From: Aphrocallistes beatrix
Lineage: Eukaryota; Porifera; Hexactinellida; Sceptrulophora; Aphrocallistidae
NCBI GenBank assembly: GCA_963281255.1
Contig: OY725498.1
Span: 1,302,001-1,366,000 of the forward strand
Reading direction: 5' to 3'
Length of the DNA: 64,000 bases
This document shows positions 44,490 through 57,316 of the stretch, one piece after another. Both the position numbers and the translations under genes were made by a program. The notes below the pieces were generated by a model. The model was not told where the DNA came from. It was given only the letters and a program-made list of their open reading frames with translations, and did no database searches. The first letter of the stretch is position 1; each line of letters starts with the position of its first letter.

Positions 44490-45848
44490 ATGTCACATGT
44501 CATCTACCGAAATATCCAATTATTGCGAATGTTCAGGCAACTGAGCACTCAAATGCAATTTCGCAACCCAAAAGCCGCATTCATTCCTAGACAAGATGGA
44601 TGGAACAGAGAGCTCTCTGCTAATATGCGAAAACTTCACACCACGCCATCTGTACACAAGGTAATTCCTTATAAACTATCGGATATAGGAGAAGGGATAT
44701 TTGAAGTGATAGTCAAGGAGTGGTACATTCAACCAGGAGACAGTGTGAAGCAGTTCCAAGAGATCTGCGAAGTACAAAGTGACAAGGCTGCAGTTACCAT
44801 AACCTGTCGATATGACGGAGTGGTAAAGAAGTTGTATCATCAGCAGGATGATATGTGTAAGGTGGGAACACCACTCATTGACATTGAAGTAGCTGATGAT
44901 GTGAAGGGGCCAGATGATGACAGGACAGAGACCTCTGTAGAGGCGGAGGGAGGTAAGGAATCGGCGGGAATCTCCACCAGCAAGGAGAGGTCTGAGCAGA
45001 AGGTGTTAGCTGCGCCACCAGTGAGGAAACTAGCGAAAGACTTGGGAATTATCTTATCAGAAGTGAGCGGAACGGGCAAAGATGGGCGCATTCTGAAGGA
45101 AGATGTTCATAACTTCTCAAAATCTCTTGAAGGACCAGCTGTATTTCCACCTGTCCATGTTTCAGGAGAAGATACGGTTGTGAAACTCACTCACATACAG
45201 AACATAATGATCCAGACCATGACAGCATCAGGGAGAGTGCCACAGTTCGGATATTGCGAGGAAATAAGGGCCGGAAAACTGAGAGAATTCAAAAAGGATC
45301 TCCAGGAGCAATACGGCAGAGAGGGCCTCGTATTCACCTATATGCCCATCTTCCTCAAAGCTACCTCGATAGCTCTCAAGTGCTACCCAATTCTGAACGC
45401 GGTTTACAACGAGACAGCTGGCACAATGGTGTACAAGCCCTACCACAACATAGGCATAGCCATGGACACTCCAGATGGGCTGCTCGTCCCTAATGTCAAA
45501 AACGTAGAGAGTAAATCTATTCTAGATATCGCAGTGGAGCTGAACGAGATGCATACACTGGGCACGAGTGGTAAGATTCCGCCTCACCTGCTGGTAGGCG
45601 GGACTTTTAGTATATCCAACATCGGAGCGATAGGAGGCACATACGCGCGTCCCATGGTCCTGCCCCCCGAGGTGTGTATCGTCGCGATTGGACGGATTCA
45701 CCAGGCTGGAGGGGTGGGTGATGAGGTTATAAACACGAGCTACTCTGCTGATCACAGAGTGATAGATGGCGCTACTGTTTCTCGCTTCTCCAATTTATGG
45801 AAAGAATTGATTGAGAAACCTGCTCTACTCGCTACTGAGTTGAAATAG
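44490..45848 (+). CDS. DBT: Branched-chain alpha-keto acid dehydrogenase E2 (dihydrolipoyl transacylase)
   Basis: 452 residues, intronless. E2 is the core of the mitochondrial BCKDH complex in Val/Leu/Ile breakdown, passing acyl groups from lipoate to CoA. Residues 1-55 are Arg/Ser-rich without acids until about 36, as in a mitochondrial presequence. A lipoyl domain follows with the lipoylated Lys99 in EVQSDKAAV, the E1/E3-binding domain at about 172-207 (APPVRKLAKDLGI..GTGKDGRI), and the catalytic domain. The active motif is SADHRVIDGATVSRFSNLW (His422, Asp426). The linker between the first two domains is acidic and variable. EVQSDKAAVTITCRYDG and the HRVIDGAT signature favour the branched-chain over the pyruvate enzyme. 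Length fits human DBT (482 precursor). Confidence 0.94.
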   Translation: MSHVIYRNIQLLRMFRQLSTQMQFRNPKAAFIPRQDGWNRELSANMRKLHTTPSVHKVIPYKLSDIGEGIFEVIVKEWYIQPGDSVKQFQEICEVQSDKAAVTITCRYDGVVKKLYHQQDDMCKVGTPLIDIEVADDVKGPDDDRTETSVEAEGGKESAGISTSKERSEQKVLAAPPVRKLAKDLGIILSEVSGTGKDGRILKEDVHNFSKSLEGPAVFPPVHVSGEDTVVKLTHIQNIMIQTMTASGRVPQFGYCEEIRAGKLREFKKDLQEQYGREGLVFTYMPIFLKATSIALKCYPILNAVYNETAGTMVYKPYHNIGIAMDTPDGLLVPNVKNVESKSILDIAVELNEMHTLGTSGKIPPHLLVGGTFSISNIGAIGGTYARPMVLPPEVCIVAIGRIHQAGGVGDEVINTSYSADHRVIDGATVSRFSNLWKELIEKPALLATELK

Positions 45849-48800
45849 CTCCTATGATATTACCAAAACATAATTATATTCGAAATTAATTATTAATTTA
45901 CTCTCCGGTCTCATTATTACTATTCGAACAAGATTAACTAGAATCCAGAGATGCATCTGTCCATAGAAATACTATTAATTAATAAAACTTTGCTATCTAA
46001 TAATTCAGATAATCACGAATTAGAATCTGGGATAATCTATTGTAGTAAAGTAATGAGTGTAAACGGCTGACTATTCCTTCTAGAACGGTTTCAAATATCT
46101 TCAACTGAATATTTCAACACAAAATTATAGTGATATGTAAATATATATTTGAAGTTAAACAAAGTTGATTTGATTATTTATTAAATTAAGTGAATCTGGC
46201 TAAGTTTGCATAAATTTTATACTCGGATATATGAATTGATTGGGAGATAAAGCAAAATTGCTGCAATGTGTGGTTTCTCTCAAGTTTATATCTTGTTGCG
46301 AAGACGTACACAGATCTATCCAGCTAGATCGTTACTGAAATAGATAGATAGATGGAGAGAGAGAGTCAGTAATTTTCAAGGACAGAAATGATTCAATATA
46401 TTGCACTTGTGCATATCATATTCAGTCAACTCAGATTATATTATCTTATTTATTTTCTGCGCGATGTGTGTAAAGTGATTTAGAATAACAGTGCTGAAAA
46501 AAAATAAATGGCATCAATATTAATGTAATTCAATTTAATTATTCCATCGTCTTTTCAAAGTGTTAGTTTTTAGAAAAAAGGTAATTGTTCATGTCACTAG
46601 CAAAACAGTCTTTATACTGTAAATTTATTGTAAAAATATTGTCTATAGAGATAGTCTGTGTAATTGTAAAATGATATCTTGGTCGTAATCAGACCATTAT
46701 CCCCATAAATAGAAGAAGAAAGGAACAGATCTGATAATTGAAAAGCCCAACTAATTTTCTTTTTATTGAGGTGTCTTGGGGGAAGTTTACAGAACAAAGT
46801 TCATGCTACATGTCCACTATGCTAGTTCTATTATCCAAGCTAGCGAGCGCAAGCTGATCGGCAACCGAACTTATTGTTCAAATTCGTTTTGACTCAGTTG
46901 TTGTTTTCTAACATTCAGGATCAGTAATGAAAACAAATAGCCAATACAGTTACACAACCAAATGACATAGTTTTACCTTCCCAATTCGCAGAATCGTGTT
47001 AGAACAGAGTTATTTCATTCATGTGGGAAATTAAACTTGTGTCTTATCTATAAGTGGACTGCACACATAAACCTGACGCGGGGAAATAATCATGTAGAAC
47101 AAATGTATTTATTGTACCAAGATTTCCACAGGATTTCTAGGAAGCTCCTTTTGTATAAAAACACGAGAATTAGGAGCGCAGAGACATCATTTCTAACCAT
47201 AAATGAATGTAATAGCTATGTCCAACATGAAAAGTCCTTGGAGAAAGTAAGCTGATAATATCCAGAATGTAGTGACTGAACAATTGAGACAATCATCTTC
47301 GTCTCTAAGTTCAGAAGGCTGGAGGGCATATTCCTTAGCAGGGTGGGTGCCCTAACTTTTGTATCATAGTTTGGCTGATGGGTACATGGCCCCAAAATGG
47401 TCCTAGTTCTGCCTATTGAGACCATAACATACTTCTAGTACTTAAAATAAATATTCATTCACTCTTATAAATGATCAATTCAAATAATATGGAAGTATAC
47501 AGTTCATACTTTCCAATAAGCGATTTAACTAACTGTAAAAAACTTGAAATTCAAGAAATCTTTTGGACAGATTTGGTAGGTATGGCTGTTACAAAATATT
47601 CCGAGTTCAATTTTAGTGATACAGTACTTGGTTACAACGAGAGTTTTAGAATAAAGTCGAGGCCCGTTGCATTCCAATATAACGAGCGTTGATTGCACCA
47701 ATATGATAAAACGATTATTTTTGCTCATGAATGGTGGAATAATACCTTCAGTTAGCAAATAGTTGGGTTAGTCAGATTTAACCGACCTACTTTTTGTGTC
47801 AGTCAGGCGATTTGTCAGGTTGTGTCATTCGCAGAAACAACAATGGCATATTCGCTCAAAAGTAACCTTAAAACTGAACTTTTGATGAGCTAACCGTATA
47901 CAATCAAAACCAAAAATTACCCTTTCATTAATAGTAATAATCAATCAATTAGTATTAGTCTTCTGAGGTTAGCGATATTTACTTGTTACCAATTATTTCC
48001 AACAATTTTTCGCTTTTTAAGGTGTTATACCTAAACTTTGGGATTTAGACATTCTGTTAACTCTTCCATAAATCAAAGTTCGGACTTTAGTTAGACAATC
48101 AGATGGTCCATCTATCACATGATCAATTAGCACTAAATAAATCATATGGAATTCTCGAATATTACTCGATTGATATTTCGTAAAAAGCATTGATTGCGGA
48201 TGCGAGAATACGCAAGTCTCCTTCGAAATTGATCTGTTCGTAATATTCTTATATTTACTGTTAATTCCAGATTCGCATAAGTCGAATATTATCAGTTAGG
48301 TGTTATTATTCTCAGTTAATAATTTGGTCGTTCGAGTATAGGCATATTCGCTATAATAAGTACTACTTGGTTGAAAATTGACTCATCCAGACATGTTAAC
48401 CATTCCAACTGATTGGCAAGTATACAACTTTTATGACCATTCAATATTTTTGCCCGCATTAGGGAGCTGGTGGAAAATCACCTCGGGATCAACTGACTTC
48501 AGCACAGCTGTTGATGCTGACCATTTAGTCAAATGTAGCATTATTATCACTGAGGTACCCTTCATGCTTTCGCGAAGCAAATTTTGTATAATCGACAGAA
48601 CTGGAGGCAAGCAGATTTTTAGTTCTCCACATTCTATTTTCACAATATCGTGCTAACATATGTAAACTTCACTAGTAATCTTATTACCATGCTAATGTAG
48701 TAACCCAGGCCAATCCAATGCTAGAGATTTGCTTCTTCAGTAGTTTGTTAGCTCCCAAATTCTCTGTCCAGCTGCGAATAGCTAGCTAACAGTTATCTAC

Positions 48801-49619
48801 CACGACTTCATCATTAGATATTGACATATCCATGTATAGCGTGTGGCAATGACACAATAAAATTCTCAGAAACATTTTGAAAAGATGTTACACAAGCCAG
48901 CTACAATACAGCAGCTGTGACCATTAATAACAAAAAAATGAATTTCTTATACGTAGTTCGCAATTCACAGTGAGGCAATAACTTCAGCTGTTGTTTTGGA
49001 CTCATTGAACTTATTAATCCCCGTGTAACTTGTACCAATTAAGACTGAATATGTCAGTGGTATGTGAACCATTTCCCCATTCGGCTCTAATCACAATTCA
49101 TCGAGATCTGATTAAGAGACAAAATTGTTGCTATTATATTCATGTCTTGATAGAATTTTGAGATTAAACATATTTTTGATATAGAGGGAGCAGAGTGACT
49201 AACCATCGTTTATTGCCACTATTCATGGAGTGATGATTAATGTTTGCAAAATTTAATCATTAAAAGTCCCAATTCAGGGTAATTAATATATTTTTACTAT
49301 AATACAGCAGGGTTTTAATAACAATTATAGTCCTATTTTATAAATTGCAGTCTAGTTTAATCGTTAGAAAGTTGTTGAATCCCTTAGCAATTAACAGATA
49401 ATAGAACATGAAGTCTATTATGCGTACTGTTTATTCTTGAAATGACTCGTCTCTCTCAAAATATCAATATTTATCAAGTTTACCACATGCTGATAAAATA
49501 GAAACAGATAAGAAGTTATATGACTTGTCTGATTTCGTGAGACATCTAGTCAGAAGGATGCTACTCTTGTATTAAGCTTACAGATCATTCAACAAAGGCC
49601 CCTCGGATCATTTTAAAAA

Positions 49620-49845
49620 ATGTTAGTCGACAAACAACAACCAAGGGGGTGGGGTGAAAAGGGTGTGAAAACATGAATATACCAGACTTCGGAATCCATA
49701 AAATTTCGAAAACATATCTACACCAAATTTGATAGAACTCGGACAGAGTTCGTTTCGCAGAATCAGCGGTACAGAGGGACTGACGTAGTATACCGCCCGC
49801 CTATGGCATAAATGTATCTCATTATAGGCGCTGCAGAAATAAAAA
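49620..49845 (-). mobile_element. Diverged fragment related to the agtgcagctcc element
   Basis: Inverse reads tttctgcagcgcctataatgagata, then tgccataggc. The other side has gggtgtgaaaacatg and aaaacatatctacacc, similar to the interior of 546-1256. Confidence 0.35.
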
Positions 49846-50155
49846 TTTAAAAATATACTGCTTAGTATAAATATTATTTCTCAATAATAGCGTATTAAAA
49901 TAATTAAATAATGAATAGCTGATATATCTCTATAAAGGCAAACGGTTAATACTGATTTTAAATCAGAGATCTACCGGTGAATGAATAAGAATTCTTATCA
50001 AACCCTCTAGCAAAATTTGGCATATCGCAAGGTTAGAAATGTAACTCAAGATGTAGGATATCGTCTTTCATTACGACAAATACATACTATACTAAGCCGC
50101 TAAGATATTATGACATTATTTCATCGCATTTCACAACCTCGTTATCAACATATTA

Positions 50156-50670
50156 ATTAAATACAAATAAAACGCAATGCTTTTGTATGTTGTTGTCATG
50201 AATTGATTGGCATCTAGGTGTCAAATAAAGAGTTTACAAACAAATTCGAATAAAAATTTCACATCTCTGCCAGAAAATATTAGAACATTTCACATATTTA
50301 ATAGACTTTATAATTGTCTTCCATTGAACAATAGCATATCATTGTAGGACACTTGGTCCGTTATAATTAATGTGCTGTGGTTAACTATGATAGCTCAAAG
50401 AATGTAAATATCCCGTATGTACACCATTAATTATTCATGGTGTTCGCAGTGAGAAATATAATATTTTCATACTTTTTGGAGAATTTTCAAACAGATGGTT
50501 GAGACTATGATTTATTTTCAAAGATATTTCATTTATTCCGTTTTGAAAAGTCCATTTTTTTTAGAATAAAAGAACAAAAATATGTGATAAAAGAGCGGCC
50601 ATTAAAGGGTGACTGAGGTGTACATTAAGTGTCTGCAATCTGCGCAGCCCGAGCAAGCGAAGCCTGCTTG
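50156..50670 (+). mobile_element. Helitron-like element, diverged copy
   Basis: Begins aaataaaacgcaatgc and retains catgaattgattgg and catctaggtgtcaaat. It ends gcgcagcccgagcaagcg-aag-cctgcttg, keeping the terminal hairpin. Confidence 0.55.
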
Positions 50671-51672
50671 TGAATAATATTTCTTATTCTATGTATTGTA
50701 GATTTCTTCAATTAAACTGAAATCCTGCTTCATCTTACATACGAATTAATCTAAAATTATGTGAAGTTTTCTAAGAAAATTAGAAAATAAAACATTAATT
50801 ACAACTATTTTGGCATTAATACTAGGATAATTCCAACTAACTTCCAACTCTTCAGTCAACTTTAACCGTACACTTTAATTAAGTGTTTAGCTCACCTCGC
50901 ACCAAAATACAGCTGAATAATGATGCTACAATTTCACCAAAATTGACACATAGTGTAGCATTATTTGATTACAACTACAATGCATCACATTGTATTATAT
51001 TGCACATGATAAATTCAATCACTAGCGATTGCATACGAAGACTGTAATTAGTAAAGGCAACGAATTTCGCGGTGAGATAAAAATTTTCGCGATCAAGGTT
51101 CGTAACGCTTCAGCTGCTTTATAATTAATTGTTTAATTAATTGGTTTTCTTTTCTGAAGATCTAGCTAATGATTCGGATGACAATATTAATACAGGACCT
51201 TATACGTAAGTAGAGTTATAAGGAAGGTGTTAAAATGCTGAGGAGCCATTTGAGGGGTGGGTAGCACTTTATACAAGGACTCCAGTATTAATATGCAATA
51301 TTTGGACTAACATTGACTTAGATCTGTCGAACGAAGAAATACCAGAAACAGATGAATCAAGCAGAATATAGGGCCTGAGAGTTGATACTAGGTAAACTTG
51401 CTATTAGGCAGTTAAATTATCGATATAAGAATGGGGTGACGTATCTTGCTATTAGACACATATTGCTATTACAGAATTATTATGAGCCGAAAGTTTCGTG
51501 TATAAATAAAAACTGAGGCAATCAAGCAATTTCTTCACGTCTAACCATCAGTTTATCATAGTTAAGTCGTAGAGAAACTGGTGAGTGGTTGCCTCAACCA
51601 TATAGATGGATCCGGCGCATCTATGATGGACAATGTACATAGTACAACTATCAAAATGCCTTTACTTATAGG

Positions 51673-51831
51673 CAGTGGCGTAGCCAGGGGAGGAAGCCGG
51701 GGCCAGGCCCCGGTTAAGCTGAGGCCACAGTAGGACCCCACCGCTTCAGTATTTCTGCTTAGCGGCCCCGCTGAAATATTTGAGTGCCCCAGGTGTGCCC
51801 AGGTTGAGATCAACGTCTGGCTACGCCACTG
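51673..51831. mobile_element. hAT MITE, 159 bp, 7/8-bp target duplication
   Basis: Ends cagtggcgtagccag and ctggctacgccactg (exact inverse). Flanks are cttatagg and tttatagg. GC-rich interior. Confidence 0.88.
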
Positions 51832-53121
51832 TTTATAGGATATCATAATATTGACCAATAAACACCTTCAAAGTGCTCAATTTCGCAAATAAATCAATAC
51901 ACGTTCGTATTAGTTTGTTCTTATTAATTTACAATGGAAATAATAGACTCTACATTAATATTAGTTAGTTCGTATAGCTAAAAATTAACAAGTAACTCAT
52001 TCTCAATGTCTTTTCTAACATATCTTACGTGAGCAACAGTTCAGATTGATAAATGATGATAAATCTCCTTCGTGTGCTTTGTAGCAAAACCAAACACAAA
52101 CACAAATCGAACTCATTGGATATAACCTTTGTAATTTATGGAATGTCTTATATAATATTGGTTGGTTTCTCTCAAGATTAGACAAAATATTACCGAATAT
52201 AGTCAGTATATACTGTCTAATGGCAAGGGAAAATAAATGCTACAAAAATATATCAAAAAATGTACAACTGATGCTTACATAGCAAATAGTTTTCACTGAG
52301 TGGTAGAATCAGCTGATGTTGACATTTCTGGGAAAGATATACGGTGCATATCTGTGTCCGGACTTTAAAACCAAAGAAAATCCAAATTGAATGCACCGGA
52401 TCAATTATTCAATTAGTGTCTATTGTTCGGTTATTAATTCCGTCGCTATGGGCGACCTCTACTGAATAAATTATCATGTGATGTATTTCAGAATTTTAGC
52501 TCCCAAGCGAGGAGAGAATTGGCAAATCCATAATCGTATATGGCAAACAATTATTGTTTCAAGTATGGGTGTTGTAAATTTTACATACAAGTTCAAAAAA
52601 TTTTTAATAAATCGATTAGATTTGTAATGAGGGAGAAGAGCATTTCGAAGTTTTAGCCAACAATTATTATAAAATATCAATATTGCAACCACAGAGCAAG
52701 GTTTCGAGTACACTTCCTCGTCTACCAATACTTTTTTTACCAGCTGGTAAGTTCAAACTCTTCATACATTAAGTAAATATTTGATACTTGGGTAAACCAT
52801 TAGAATGGATCATCAGAATGTATATATAATATATAATGTATAATTGAATCATCAATCAACAGACATGCCTGTTCCCATGACGGTATTGTTGTACTAGTGT
52901 TATAACGCTTTTGGAGCAGATTCAGTAGAAACATCATGTTACCACATGTTACTGTGAAGTAAACTGAGTGGTGATATTCGAATATGGAAATAGGATTCTT
53001 GGAAAGGAGTTATTTCCAGATGATAAAAATAGTGTGAATATTTCGTCGAGAAATTAGTCTACTAAAATACAACATCACTGATTTATCATGTAGGCCAGAA
53101 TAAATAGAGGGAATAAACATT

Positions 53122-53240
53122 AATTAAACCCTAATTTGCACCTGGGATTTTTATATTTTTAGTAACTACCCCAAACTTGTATGGCTTCCCTACTAAAAAT
53201 AGCTTAAACCGGAAATGACGCAGCAAAATTCCTAGGCAAC
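53122..53240 (+). repeat. Dispersed repeat family, copy 6
   Basis: aattaaaccctaatt, cacctgggattttt, tatggcttccctactaaaaatag, accggaaatgacgcagc. The central ctatttatag motif is degraded here. Confidence 0.6.
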
Positions 53241-53303
53241 GAAGGGATTTTATAAATAAGTATGGTAGAGTTGATTAATAATTAATTAACCCTACTTGGA
53301 CTC

Positions 53304-53503
53304 GGAATGTTGAAGTGAAAGTGAAAGTGAATTGAAAGTGAAAATGAAAGTGGGATTTTTCTATTTATACTTTGTACCCCAAGTCCAAGTAGGGTTAAAA
53401 CCCGAGGAATACTTGGGGTCAAAGGTATAAATAGAAATGACCCAGCTTTCATTTTCATTTTCAGTTTACTTTCAATTAACTTTCACTTTCACTTCAACAT
53501 TCC
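53304..53503. repeat. Inverted repeat built from two opposed dispersed-repeat halves
   Basis: The left half (ggaatgttgaagtgaaag ... ctatttatactttgtacccc aagt) is mirrored by acttggggtcaaaggtataaatag ... ctttcacttcaacattcc. Purine-rich gtgaaagtgaaa runs face ctttcactttcac, so arms of about 85-90 bp can fold. Confidence 0.75.
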
Positions 53504-54375
53504 TGGACGTGCACGGGTTTTAAATGATTCGATATGTGTCCAAATCAATGCTAGATTATCAGTAAAATTATTTCTAACTAGTTGTGTGACAACAGCTGTG
53601 GTATGATGCACATACTTAAAGAATGTTTCAATCGTGAATTTCAGATATCTGACAATAAAACTCAAGTAAAGAAGTGGGGGATTAAAAGATAAATTTCTAC
53701 TGTTTCAGTATAAAATTCAATTGAAACATAATTAAGATTTCGCTATGAATATCATTACTGATATCTGATGCAAGTCACTCCAGATATAATCCTTATCAAT
53801 AACAAATTAGCATCTTGTTGGAAAATTCAATCTGTAATACATCGACCTATTCAGGATTACTATTCAAATTAGCTCAGCAATACTAGAAATTTCTAGTTAG
53901 TCAAAAGATCATCTCCAAACGTATTGAATAGTTCGCCATTATGGTGAAATGTGGGCATACGAATCTCTAAAAATATCACAGCGAGACGAAATAACAATAG
54001 AAAGTAAATGCGGGTAGGAAATACGGAGGATAGCAGGAATTAAAGTAATCAGAACAGTTCAGGTTGTGAACTTGCTTAATAAATAGGTAAGTATTTTATG
54101 ATGAACGATACGTATAAGGTTTAGAAAAATGCTCACTACTCAAATGTATTCATGTGTTGTGACAACCTCTTAATTAGACAATCTTTACCAGGATTCTACA
54201 CTAATTGAGTATATTCGATATCTCTCAATCAGTCAGTTATACAGACAAGTATATGTGTATCAGACAAATGAGGCACTGTATCATTAATCATTAATCATCT
54301 CGAATTGCCAAGGAATGCTGCTAACTCTCTTCCTGCTAAGTCATTGAATGGAGAAGCCATGAAATGCGGCACTTA

Positions 54376-54610
54376 CAGCCGAAATCGGGTTTTTTGTCAT
54401 CAATCTTTGCATAAATTGTTTTATTCATAGTAATTTCATCGGATTTTTTTGTCGCTAGAAAGTGTAATCAAAAGTACAAAAAAAATAATTTGATTGCACT
54501 TTCTAGGCGACAAAAAAATCCGATGAAATTACTATGAGTAAAACAATTTATGCAAAGATTATGCAAAGATTGACGAAAAACCCCGGTGTAAAAAAAACAG
54601 ATTTCGACTG
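54376..54610. mobile_element. Foldback Tc1/mariner-type MITE, TA duplication
   Basis: Ends cagccgaaatc and gatttcgactg flanked by TA (54374-54375; 54611-54612). Long arms (aatctttgcataaattg, ttactatgagtaaaac-type) face each other around the centre near 54485. Confidence 0.78.
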
Positions 54611-55139
54611 TACTAAGATTTTGTGGTTTATAATGTATGGTTGTAAAAATCCAAACAAATGAATGAATAATGATTTTTTAATTATTAAATTGCATAAATG
54701 TGAATGACCGAAATCAACCTGAAAATGATACTAAAGATATGAGTTAACATTATTTCAGGAGTTCAACAGTTGTTAAGTTGACAAATCGGTATTTTTCACA
54801 TTTTCATGAAGTACAAAATCATTGTTTAATCTGAAATTATAGTGAAAGCGTTAATTGAAAGTTCAAAAAAATCGAAAAAAATTCTTGTTATAACATTGAA
54901 TAAATAATTCAATGCCAACGTAATGTTTCAAGGAATATAATAAAATGACATTTTTGTGGAAGAAAATATGTTTCAGCCTCATCACGTACAATGATCTATT
55001 CAGTTGACTCTTCTCCACTAAATTTTCGAAAAGTAGCTCATTTCCCGTGGCGACATTTTGTCTATTTCCTATATCTGACTCATCATGTCTGGTTTATAAT
55101 GGCATCATTGTATGAGGAACGCTATTAACATGTATTATT

Positions 55140-55275
55140 CATTTCTGCTGTATATTTCTCATGACTGAGTTAAGCTCTTGAAAACTAGAATTTTTAATTA
55201 AAAAAGGTTGAAATTCATAATTCCATCGAATTGACATTTTTGTCTGAGACTTATGATACACTCATATATAAAACG
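55140..55275 (-). mobile_element. Helitron-like fragment (31813 subfamily)
   Basis: Inverse reads gtctcagacaaaaatgtc, ggaattatga, accttttttaattaaaaatt and aactcagtcatgag, in the order seen at 31985-32080. Confidence 0.45.
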
Positions 55276-56365
55276 AGACGGTAGTCTAATTGGGTAGATC
55301 TAAATGGACCCGATTGATCACAGGTCTATGCTAATTGTTTGTGAAAAATCTACATACTAAACGAGAGAAATAGTCTCAATACTAATAAACAGTATTTAAG
55401 TCATTTGCATTGCGATTCCTAGTCAAGCCCTGACTTGAAATGTTTCAAGACGTCTCTGAAGTCAAATATATCGTTAAAATGGACAAAGCCTTGCCTAATA
55501 AAAGATTCGGAGAATCTTAACACTCCAATTATGATAAAACAATGAAATATGATAATATTTACTGCAGTGTCAAGATTGATTAACGTCATAATATTTTTAA
55601 TTATGGCTCCATACGTATAACTCAATTTAAATTGATAAATTGCTAGGGAACAAGTCGAAAATAAGGCAATTATACGACAGAATAGATAAAGTACTCTAGT
55701 AGTAATTCAATCAAGACAAATTAAATTCAAAATAAAATATTCGGATATCATTAGGCCAAAAATTATCAGATGATTATATGTCGCCCTGTATTGTAATTAT
55801 TTAGCAAGTAGACTCCAGTCGATTCATAATGCTCTCTTTTTTATTCGCCGAATCGTTACTTATGACAACAATGCGACATATGGCTAGATTAGTAGCGTTG
55901 CTATCGACACTAACGATCTAACATCCAAGAGTCTTACACGACTATATATGATTATTAAAAATGTTTGGGTTTACACAAACAAATCGACAAATTTCGAACC
56001 TTGATTGAATCATATGAGAGCCATATGTTTCCTAGACTGTTGACCTAGTAGTGTAAGTTTTTGATACCAAGGTGGCAATCGAGGGTCGAAAGTCCACTCT
56101 ACCAAATTGTTTACCAAATAGACCAAATAGATAACAAAGTAGAGTACTAGCAAACATAATAACACTCATATTACAATCGAAATTCTTGCACACTGGATAC
56201 TATGATCAGGGTTAATTTGAATTAATTTATAATTTGGATGACTAAACAATTCTAGATAATATGATTCGACATTATTAACTTGATCAGGTCATGTTGGCTA
56301 GAATTCTAATAAGTTAACAAATATTACTAATCTATTAGATATTAATATTACTAAAATTATAAGTT

Positions 56366-57316
56366 TCATAATTCTTCCTTAGGAAATGACGCATGCACGG
56401 TGCGTTTCCTAAGTTCCTTCCTGAAGAGTTCAGATTTTTCTTGCGGTATAAGGTTGACCTCCAAATCTGCTATGATGGTTTTGACTAAGGTAGCAAATTG
56501 CGGATTCTCAAGAGAAGTCTTATAGAAATCCATACTCTCGTTAACTGCGTTTTGAATGGGGGTGGCTTTCCAATCTAAACTATGTGAAGCCTTGGTGCAG
56601 TCAATTGGTCCCCTGGTCACAGATGGAAAATAATACTCCGATCCCCCTTCTATGAAGGAGACTGTATCGATATCTACTGAGTTTCCTATCAATGTTAAGA
56701 ATTCCTGGAGAGTTAAAATCTCAGAAAAGGCTAGGTTGAAAGGTTGATTAAGAAACTTCGGAAGCGGCTTGAGTAAAGTTCCAGTTATAAGCCGTGCTAC
56801 GTCTAGACTGTAGACGAAACTCAACGGCTGGCTTGCTAGCCATGTCGGGATCATGAGAGGAAAATCTATTTCTTTATGCACTAATGTCCATAGGAAGTAG
56901 TACCAGAAACGGTTTGTGTTGTCTCGTGGTCCGATGACATCAGGGAGTCTGAGTGCAATGTAGTTAAACTCGTGTTCTTGGTAAAGTTCTCTCAGTACTT
57001 CCTCACAAGCGAGTTTATTATGTCCATAAGAATCAGCTTTGTTAAGCTTTTTCTGTTCATCCAATTCGGTTGGTCTGATTGAGTCAGTCTCAGTGGTTGG
57101 ACCTGCATGCTGTGCTCTCTGGCATACCTCATAAACAGAATCAGAGCTGATGTAAATGAAGAGTCCGAATTTACCTCTCATATGATTCAGGAAACCGGAC
57201 AGTACACCTGGCATGTAACTGCTGAAGTCCACTACTACATCAAAATAGTCCTCTTTGGAGAGCGCCCCGCATGATGTGATGTACTTACTAGATGGACAAA
57301 AATATTGAGCACATCG
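56366..57316 (-). CDS. Extended SDR (NAD-dependent epimerase/dehydratase) family, main exon
   Basis: About 316 codons read from an acceptor (TATAG, 57317 side) to the TGA at 56366. DVVVDFSSYMPG and FIYISSDSVYEVC are the beta-4/beta-5 strands. YGHNKLACEEVL holds the catalytic Tyr-x-x-x-Lys, and ALRLPDVIGPRDN the post-active-site loop, followed by SFVYSLDVARLI (substrate side). This is the extended SDR/epimerase pattern of a soluble oxidoreductase acting on nucleotide sugars or similar. The N-terminal NAD-binding GxxGxxG segment is not in this exon and I could not find it upstream. Either it lies on a distant exon to the right or the gene is incomplete. Substrate unknown. Confidence 0.75.
   Translation of the reverse strand, partial: RCAQYFCPSSKYITSCGALSKEDYFDVVVDFSSYMPGVLSGFLNHMRGKFGLFIYISSDSVYEVCQRAQHAGPTTETDSIRPTELDEQKKLNKADSYGHNKLACEEVLRELYQEHEFNYIALRLPDVIGPRDNTNRFWYYFLWTLVHKEIDFPLMIPTWLASQPLSFVYSLDVARLITGTLLKPLPKFLNQPFNLAFSEILTLQEFLTLIGNSVDIDTVSFIEGGSEYYFPSVTRGPIDCTKASHSLDWKATPIQNAVNESMDFYKTSLENPQFATLVKTIIADLEVNLIPQEKSELFRKELRKRTVHASFPKEEL

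Larger units (their letters stand above)
45849..56365. other. Gene-poor 10.5-kb region
   Basis: Mostly AT-rich DNA. A polyadenylation signal for DBT (aataaa, 45981-45986) starts it. I can place transposon pieces (listed separately) but no confident gene. Frames at 47471, 48378 and 52474 lack ATG starts or domains and look like chance. Two short acidic frames at about 51165-51215 and 51320-51370, each bordered by possible splice sites, are the only coding-like hints. Confidence 0.5.

Noticed and set aside
44285..44590. 101-residue frame overlapping the DBT start
   Set aside because: Out of frame with DBT. The DBT presequence and domains clearly use the other frame.
48378..48656. 92-residue frame in the gene-poor region
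   Set aside because: Starts without ATG, no family resemblance, isolated.
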